64,000 nt of DNA. It comes from Egibacter rhizosphaerae (GTDB lineage Bacteria > Actinomycetota > Nitriliruptoria > Euzebyales > Egibacteraceae). The DNA lies in the NCBI RefSeq assembly GCF_004322855.1, contig NZ_CP036402.1:1-64000 (forward strand), given 5' to 3'. The stretch's first letter is position 1; the number at the start of each line of letters is the position of its first letter. The position numbers and the translations under genes were made by a program. This document shows, one piece after another, positions 57,092 to 64,000 of this stretch. The notes beneath the pieces are model-generated. The model saw only the letters and a program-made list of their open reading frames with translations. It searched no databases and was not told where the DNA came from.

Positions 57092-57529
57092 TGCGCCACC
57101 TCCCGCACACTGTGAGTAGTGTCGTCACCGTAGAGCGCTGTCTCGAGTATGGCCTTTGCGAAACGTCGTGACCGCCCGGCTGACCCGATGCTGGCATCGC
57201 AGTCTCCCCGCCCCGGAGGTGTGGACAAAACCGCGGGTGCCCCGGAGGTGTGGACAAAACCGCGGGTGGAACGATCCCTTCCGTCCACACCTTCCGGCTG
57301 GCGGCCGGGTGAGGGGCTCGCTGTGGACAGGAGCGCCAGCCATCGCGCCCGGGCATGTCCACACCAAGGATGCGGTGGCACGACGCCACGACGGTGTGGA
57401 CGGAGGTGACCACCGGCGGGTGCTGTCGTGTCCACACCCAGCCGACCCAGGCCCGGGACGAGCGCACAGCGCACCAGGGTCCGCCGCACCGAGCGATCGG
57501 TGCAAGCCGGAAGGAGCCGGACTCGCGGC
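57092..57529. other. Gene-free region with a cluster of DnaA-box-like sites
   Basis: This 438-bp gap carries seven nonamers containing GTCCACA: minus-strand 57220-57228 and 57249-57257 (both TTGTCCACA), plus 57291-57299 (CCGTCCACA), minus 57322-57330 (CTGTCCACA), plus 57355-57363 (ATGTCCACA), minus 57395-57403 (CCGTCCACA), plus 57428-57436 (GTGTCCACA). TTGTCCACA is the known high-affinity DnaA box of high-GC actinobacteria. dnaA and dnaN are not present in the window, and no AT-rich unwinding element is seen. It may titrate DnaA or link a nearby gene to replication. Confidence 0.65.
57211..57268. repeat. 29-bp perfect tandem duplication carrying two DnaA boxes
   Basis: A 29-bp unit that begins CCCCGGAGGTGTGGACAAAA is present twice with no spacer and no mismatch. 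Each unit carries one TTGTCCACA on the minus strand, so the duplication doubled a consensus DnaA box. Confidence 0.85.
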
Positions 57530-58195
57530 TCAGGAGCCGTTCGGAGCTGGCCCTCCGACGTGGCCACGCCAGACGAACGAGTCGACGCCGGTGCGGGTCC
57601 GTGGCCGAGCGTCGCGCTCGACCAGCTCGTCCGGCACCGACCGAGGGTCGGCGGCGGGATGGCCGAGCGCGAGCAACGCCACGGGCTCGAGGCCTTCGGG
57701 GGCGCCGACGGCCTCGGCGGCAGCAGCGCGATCGAAGCCGGCCATCGGGTGCAGCCCGAGACCCCGCGAGGTGGCCTCGATGGCCGCGGCGAGCGTCGCC
57801 GCGCCGACGTCGTGCCACGCGTACGGGTTCTCGCGAGACGGCTTGTCCTCGCGGGCGGGGAACTCGCGGGCGGCCAGGCTCAGCAACAGCACCGGTGCAC
57901 GATGCGCCCAGGCGTTCCCGGTGTGCAGGCAGTCACGAAGCCGCTCCCGGGCGGCCGGGTCCTCGTCGTCGGCGACGACGAACCTCCAGGGTTGGACGTT
58001 GCCGTTCGACGGGGCCCATCGGGCGGCCTCGAGCAGCGCTCGCACGTCGGCGGGATCGACCGAGCGATCCGGGTCGAGCCCTCGTGGGCTCCACCGTCCG
58101 GCGAGGAGAGGGTGGATCGGGACATCGGTCGGCGCCGGACGAGTTGGCCGAGCGCGACGCTCGTGGGAGGTGGAACGGACAGCAGGATCATCCAT
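57530..58195 (-). CDS. Nitroreductase-family oxidoreductase
   Basis: FMN-dependent nitroreductase-like protein of 221 residues. Signatures: ARWAPSNGNVQPWRFVV (about residues 58-74) and a C-terminal GLGLHPMAGFD region. Substrates of the family range from nitroaromatics to flavins and cannot be told. The ATG at 58195 is preceded by TACGCT with a seven-base gap and no ribosome site, a leaderless arrangement. Confidence 0.87.
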   Translation of the reverse strand: MDDPAVRSTSHERRARPTRPAPTDVPIHPLLAGRWSPRGLDPDRSVDPADVRALLEAARWAPSNGNVQPWRFVVADDEDPAARERLRDCLHTGNAWAHRAPVLLLSLAAREFPAREDKPSRENPYAWHDVGAATLAAAIEATSRGLGLHPMAGFDRAAAAEAVGAPEGLEPVALLALGHPAADPRSVPDELVERDARPRTRTGVDSFVWRGHVGGPAPNGS

Positions 58196-58202
58196 CGAAC
58201 GC

Positions 58203-58208
58203 AGCGTA
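58203..58208 (-). promoter_or_regulatory. -10 box of a leaderless transcript (nitroreductase)
   Basis: TACGCT on the minus strand lies exactly seven bases before the ATG at 58195. Confidence 0.5.
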
Positions 58209-58235
58209 AGGCATCAGCGGTGGGCGGGACGGGGG

Positions 58236-58505
58236 TCAATCCCACACCCGGGTGACCCGCCACTCCCCTCTTTCGTGGACGAGTTCGATGATGCCCAGGG
58301 AGGTATCCACGCGCCAGAGGTCTCGTTGTGGGACCTCCAGCCCGTGCCTCCACCACGGTCCCGTGTCCTCCCGCCAGAAGCCCAGGATCGAACGGACCCG
58401 ATATATCCGGCCCTTCCAACGGAACCTCGACGGAGCGCCGTCGTTCGCCCGTCGATCGGGCAGGGTATCGACCACTTCGACCCTCTCCCGCACGCGTTTG
58501 GTCAT
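58236..58505 (-). CDS. DUF6504 protein, predicted SOS-regulated
   Basis: An 89-residue protein of the DUF6504 family (RFRWKGRIYRVRSILGFWRED ... WRVTRVWD), which in actinobacteria is often encoded near dnaE2 or dinB-type genes. The start at ATG 58505 is fixed by GGAGGGG directly upstream. The frame stays open for 118 more codons through the minisatellite from GTG 58859, giving a Cys/Pro-rich extension that is probably not translated. The promoter with a perfect LexA box lies about 400 bp upstream. The function is unknown; a role in damage tolerance is inferred. Confidence 0.8.
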   Translation of the reverse strand: MTKRVRERVEVVDTLPDRRANDGAPSRFRWKGRIYRVRSILGFWREDTGPWWRHGLEVPQRDLWRVDTSLGIIELVHERGEWRVTRVWD

Positions 58506-58546
58506 CACCCCTCCACGTATCGGCGCACCTGCGTGCCACAAGGGAC

Positions 58547-58808
58547 CCCTGGGAAGGTGAGCCCTGGGAAGGCGGGCCCGGCAGACGAACCCTGGGGAGG
58601 TGGGCCCGGCAGACAAACCCTGGGGAGGTGGGTCCGGCAGACGAACCCTGGGGAGGTGGGCCCGGCAGACAAACCCTGGGGAGGTGGGCCCGGCAGACAA
58701 ACCCTGGGAAGGCGGGCCCGGCAGACAAACCCTGGGGAGGTGGGCCCGGCAGACGAACCCTGGGAAGGTGGGCCGGAAGCTGGCCCTGGGAAGGCAGGCC
58801 CGCGGAAG
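58547..58808. repeat. 28-bp minisatellite (seven full units plus degenerate edges)
   Basis: Seven head-to-tail 28-bp units fill 58562-58757, each starting CCCTGGG and ending GGCAGACRAA. Two variants alternate: one with GGGAAGGCGGG and one with GGGGAGGTGGG. A partial unit precedes them (58547-58561) and degenerate units follow to about 58808. There are no spacers, so this is not a CRISPR array. The unit length is not divisible by three. Confidence 0.9.
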
Positions 58809-58885
58809 GGATGCGGGGAGAGGGGCCGGAGCGGCGACCGGAGCGTGCCTTCCCTTCACGCCCCGGCCGCCCCGGCCGGCCTGAC

Positions 58886-58899
58886 CGAACGTACGTTCG
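58886..58899. promoter_or_regulatory. Perfect LexA (SOS) box
   Basis: CGAACGTACGTTCG is a 14-bp perfect palindrome and an exact match to the Gram-positive SOS consensus CGAAC-N4-GTTCG. It starts 10 bases after the TACCGT -10 box of a minus-strand promoter, so bound LexA would cover the transcription start. Confidence 0.82.
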
Positions 58900-58909
58900 A
58901 TCAGAGGGG

Positions 58910-58938
58910 ACGGTACGTCAGCTCGACCGGTTCGTCAA
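58910..58938 (-). promoter_or_regulatory. Promoter of the DUF6504 gene
   Basis: TTGACG and TACCGT are separated by exactly 17 nt on the minus strand. Transcription is expected to start near 58903, inside or beside the LexA box, leaving a leader of about 400 nt with the minisatellite. Confidence 0.65.
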
Positions 58939-58973
58939 CCGGACGCCGGCGACGAGTTCGGGCCATCCGGGCC

Positions 58974-59912
58974 CTATCCGTCGTCCGGGGACCCATCGAG
59001 CTCGGCGTCGTCCGGGGACTCCTCGAGCTCGTCCAACTCGTCGAGGAACCGCTCGGCCAGCTCGTCAGGCGCCTCGCCGCCTTCGTGCTCCGCGTTCAAC
59101 CTTCGCAAGGTGGCGCTGTCGAGGGCATCAACCAGCGGTTCGAGCACCTCCCGGATCTCGCCGCGGTCAGCGGGGGATCCTTGTCGCGCCACCGGTGCCA
59201 CGAGGAACGAGGGGAAGACCGACAGGTCGTCGGCGACGGGCACGAGTCCCTCCGCGTGCGCTGCTCCGGAGGTCGCGGTCGCGAGGCCCGCGAAGCACGT
59301 GCCCGAGGCGACCCCTGCGATGGCCTCCTCCTCGCTCATCGGTTGCTGCGAGAGGCGGGTCAGGTCGATCGCGTACTCGTCGGCGAGCGCGTCGAGGCCC
59401 CCCGGACGCTCGATGAAGTCCGCGTCGGCGCAGAGCGTGCGCTCGCCCCCGGAGAGTTCACCCGCGAGCCAGCTCATACCGGCCTCGGGGTTCGGTCGCG
59501 ACCCTTCCCTGACGAACAGCGCGAAGGTGGCGTCCGCGTCGGTCGGCTCCAGCCACAGCAGGCCGTTGCGACGGTCCGCCTCACGGACCCGCTCCCACGA
59601 CTCGATCGGGTCGGCGGGTGGGGCGGGCTCGCGCATCCCCCGTGACCAGGCCGCCCCGGTGTAGTCCCAATAGAGGTCGACCCGGTCGCGCGCTGCCTCG
59701 CGGCGCAGCCCCACGGTCGTCCCGAGCTCATCGCTGCGTTCGACCGGCACTTCGGCCCGTTCGAGTGCCTCGACCGTGAGCGCGGCCAGCACCTGCTGCT
59801 CCCCGAGGGCACCGACCCCCACGGTGACCGGCTCGGACTGCGCGGCCGAAGACAGGCCACAGCCCGCCGCGCCGAGCAGCACGACCGCGCCGGTGAGCAG
59901 TCGGAGTCGCAT
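58974..59912 (-). CDS. Osmoprotectant (glycine betaine)-type ABC substrate-binding lipoprotein
   Basis: A 312-residue lipoprotein: lipobox LGAAGC (Cys18), then an OpuAC/OsmF-like binding domain (TVGVGALGEQQVLAAL, DLYWDYTGAAW, GLLWLEPTDADATFAL). Members bind glycine betaine, choline or related compounds for import. The C-terminus is a strongly acidic tail (about 30 residues). No permease or ATPase gene lies beside it, so it is an orphan or serves a transporter elsewhere. The exact ligand is uncertain. Confidence 0.82.
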   Translation of the reverse strand: MRLRLLTGAVVLLGAAGCGLSSAAQSEPVTVGVGALGEQQVLAALTVEALERAEVPVERSDELGTTVGLRREAARDRVDLYWDYTGAAWSRGMREPAPPADPIESWERVREADRRNGLLWLEPTDADATFALFVREGSRPNPEAGMSWLAGELSGGERTLCADADFIERPGGLDALADEYAIDLTRLSQQPMSEEEAIAGVASGTCFAGLATATSGAAHAEGLVPVADDLSVFPSFLVAPVARQGSPADRGEIREVLEPLVDALDSATLRRLNAEHEGGEAPDELAERFLDELDELEESPDDAELDGSPDDG

Positions 59913-60185
59913 CCGGGCTCAGTGTGCCAAGCACCGCGGCTTCCGACATCGACGACTCGATATCGGCGCGCCAGCGCGTGCCCGTGCGCCGGTTGACCCC
60001 CCCGATCCGGCATCTCCTGGGAGTCGCTCACCCCGCGCGAGCAGACCGCTCGCCCGCCGTTCGAGCCTCCGGCGTTCCCGCTGTCGTCAGTGATCCATCG
60101 ACAAGCTTGCCCGGCCGACGATGCCCGACCGCGGAGGTGCTCGCAGCGGTCGTTGCCGACCGCGAGGCCGAGGCGGTCGGACGCG
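59913..60185. other. Gap between thiE and the osmoprotectant-binding gene
   Basis: Apart from the terminator-like hairpin at 60156-60180, this gap holds an 8-bp palindrome CGATATCG near 59957-59964. No promoter pair for the lipoprotein gene could be read with confidence, and no further gene is seen. Confidence 0.3.
60156..60180 (-). terminator. Terminator-like hairpin after the thi operon
   Basis: CCGACCGC / GCGGTCGG forms a perfect 8-bp stem with a 9-nt loop, ending six bases beyond the thiE stop. There is no T-tract. Confidence 0.5.
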
Positions 60186-63089
<2,904 letters not shown>

Positions 63090-63128
63090 GGCGGCACCTC
63101 CTCACGTCGCGGGTGCCGGGGCCGAGGA

Positions 63129-63221
63129 GGCTCCCTGCGCCCGCGTGACCGGGGTTCAGGTTCGGACGGTCGGCGCGCCGCGTGGCGCCCTCTCAGCCCG
63201 CCGCGCGCGGGCTCCCGTGCC
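63129..63221 (-). ncRNA. TPP riboswitch (THI element) of the thi operon
   Basis: On the minus strand the conserved core reads GGGCTGAGAGGG (P3/J3-2), then CCGAACCTGA and GGGCGCAGGGAG, matching the THI box CUGAGA ... GAACCUGA ... GCGNAGGGA. It lies about 40 bases before thiO. Behind it CCTCCTC (63124-63130 on the other strand) can pair with the thiO ribosome site GAGGAGG (63097-63103), a translational off-switch when TPP is bound. Confidence 0.9.
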
Positions 63222-63240
63222 GTGCCCGACCGTATCGCAG

Positions 63241-63669
63241 TCAGAGCGCCGGATCCGAGAGGTCGAGGTGGGCGAGGTGGCTCTCGAGGCGCTGGATCTC
63301 GGCGGCCACCGCTTCGATGTCGCGCTCGAGCCGCGCATCGTGGCTGGGGAACAGGAGCTGCGACGAGGTGTCGGCGGCGCCGATCTGCCACTCCTGCGAT
63401 CGCGCCCACTCGCCCAGGGAGAACTCCCAGGTGAACAGTGCCTCGCGTCCGTCGTCGTGAACCCACTCGGTGAGGTAGCGGTTCGGGGTGCGCGCGAACT
63501 GCCGCGTGCCGTGGCGGTCCTCCTGGACGAACGCGAAGCCCAACGCGTCCAGGCCCTCCAGGAACTCACCGCCGGGGTCGGCCGGCTCGGGCGGAGGTGG
63601 CTCGGGCGGAGGTGGCTCGGGCGGAGGTGGCTCGGGCGGAGGTGGCTCGGGCGGAGGTGGCTCGACCAT
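63241..63669 (-). CDS. Hypothetical protein with PPPPE repeats
   Basis: A 142-residue protein of two parts: an N-terminal stretch with PPPPE repeated five times (about residues 4-28), then a mixed domain (FLEGLDALGFAFVQEDRHGTRQFARTPNRY spread over about 35-64; WVHDDGREALFTWEFSLGEW) and a C-terminal coiled coil (ERDIEAVAAEIQRLESHLAHLD). The start is ATG 63669. It ends just upstream of the TPP riboswitch. The family is not recognised; the Pro repeats suggest a linker or an SH3-like partner. Confidence 0.7.
   Translation of the reverse strand: MVEPPPPEPPPPEPPPPEPPPPEPPPPEPADPGGEFLEGLDALGFAFVQEDRHGTRQFARTPNRYLTEWVHDDGREALFTWEFSLGEWARSQEWQIGAADTSSQLLFPSHDARLERDIEAVAAEIQRLESHLAHLDLSDPAL
63586..63660 (-). 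repeat. Five perfect 15-bp tandem repeats coding PPPPE
   Basis: The unit CTCGGGCGGAGGTGG occurs five times without mismatch inside the coding region, giving the five PPPPE units. Zero divergence between copies points to recent expansion or active slippage. Confidence 0.9.
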
Positions 63670-63771
63670 GGCCGCAACGTACCCTCGGGCGTCCCGAGCG
63701 ACAGCCCTTCGGGTCCGCTGCGGGCGCACCGCGCTCCCCCGTGAGACCGATCCGGTCGGTCCCGAGCCGTC

Positions 63772-63853
63772 CTCGGCCGCGCGGGCGGGGCGCTGGCCCC
63801 GCGCAGGCGCTGTCTGCAGCGAGCCTCGCCTCTCGGTCGCGCGGGCGGGGCGC
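63772..63853. repeat. 22-bp direct repeat spaced 60 bp
   Basis: CTCGGCCGCGCGGGCGGGGC (plus GC) at 63772-63793 recurs at 63832-63853 with one mismatch. It lies in the gap between two divergent genes; no role is evident. Confidence 0.6.
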
Positions 63854-63895
63854 CTACCGCGCTGCGCACGCTCGCCGGCCTACACTTGGTAGGCG

Positions 63896-64000
63896 ATGCG
63901 CAGCGCCGACGATCCTTCCCCCGCGCCGCCGGACTCCGAGCTGCGCAGCTCGCCCCTGCTGTTCGACCGTCAGCACGAGTGGCACGAGCAGGAATGGGAG
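63896..64000 (+). CDS. Start of a gene cut by the window edge
   Basis: Thirty-five codons are open from ATG 63896 to the last base, reading MRSADDPSP ... FDRQHEWHEQEWE. A TACACT -10 hexamer nine bases upstream, and no Shine-Dalgarno, suggest a leaderless message; a 5-bp hairpin CCTAC/GTAGG (63879-63893) overlaps it. The N-terminus is polar and gives no clue to function. Confidence 0.5.
   Translation, partial: MRSADDPSPAPPDSELRSSPLLFDRQHEWHEQEWE

Larger units (their letters stand above)
58506..58973 (-). promoter_or_regulatory. SOS promoter plus minisatellite leader of the DUF6504 gene
   Basis: From 5' to 3' on the minus strand this gap holds TTGACG (58933-58938), 17 nt, TACCGT (58910-58915), 10 nt, a perfect LexA box (58886-58899), then a 28-bp repeat array and the ribosome site of the DUF6504 gene. 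The -35 box lies within an inverted repeat CCGGTT/AACCGG (58927-58942) about 30 bp after the preceding gene. Confidence 0.65.

Noticed and set aside
57092-57529. Chromosomal origin oriC
   Set aside because: The DnaA-box cluster is convincing, but dnaA, dnaN and an AT-rich unwinding stretch are missing, so only a DnaA-binding locus is claimed.
58547-58808. CRISPR array
   Set aside because: Repeats are contiguous with no unique spacers, and no cas genes are present.
58236-58859. A 207-residue DUF6504 protein with a repeat-coded Cys/Pro-rich N-terminus
   Set aside because: The extension is a by-product of the open minisatellite; the ATG at 58505 has a strong ribosome site and gives the complete domain.

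Overview
The window is very GC-rich bacterial DNA with dense, mostly ATGA/GTGA-overlapping operons. It fits an actinobacterium: the murein and division genes are followed by pgeF, yggS, sepF, yggT and divIVA, MurE carries the DNPR signature of meso-diaminopimelate enzymes, DUF3040 and DUF6504 proteins are present, IleS is of the long eukaryote-like type, and several genes look leaderless with a TANNNT box 6-9 nt before the start. Secreted or surface proteins carry long Asp/Glu-rich tails (sugar-binding lipoprotein, FtsI, an osmoprotectant-binding lipoprotein). That would suit a salt-adapted deep-branching actinobacterium such as the Nitriliruptoria, but this placement is inference.

Layout. 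1-6.1 kb: a sugar ABC transporter (binding lipoprotein, two permeases) converging on a GH1 beta-glucosidase/lacI unit, with a promoter and LacI-type operator before the glucosidase. 6.2-10.2 kb: HAD phosphatase, metY-metX, two small membrane proteins. 10.2-18.4 kb: rluD, lspA, a DksA/TraR-type regulator, divergent ileS, divIVA, yggT, sepF. 18.4-34.7 kb (all minus strand): the dcw cluster, transcribed mraZ-rsmH-ftsL-ftsI-murE-murF-mraY-murD-ftsW-murC-ftsQ-ftsZ-pgeF-yggS. murG is missing from its usual place between ftsW and murC. Three 10-bp direct repeats in the mraZ promoter look like the MraZ autoregulatory site.

35-45.4 kb: a membrane protein of unknown role, an HNH nuclease, a TetR regulator, a MoxR/DUF58/transglutaminase operon, DUF3040, dinB, a HAD phosphatase (with a 36-bp perfect palindrome between it and dinB) and a CPBP protease. 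45.4-53.6 kb: a DnaE2-like polymerase with a LexA-type box upstream, a divergent ATP-grasp enzyme with a CocE/NonD hydrolase, and a DUF2807 lipoprotein. 53.9-58.2 kb: aceE, a small helical protein and a nitroreductase. The gap between the last two holds seven DnaA-box-like sites.

58.2-64 kb: a DUF6504 gene that lies behind a 28-bp minisatellite and a promoter with a perfect LexA box; an osmoprotectant-binding lipoprotein; a thiO-thiS-thiG-thiE operon under a TPP riboswitch; a PPPPE-repeat protein; and the first 35 codons of one more gene. The most interesting non-coding structures are the SOS promoter/minisatellite/DUF6504 unit and the DnaA-box cluster. No tRNA, rRNA, CRISPR array, insertion sequence or prophage was recognised.
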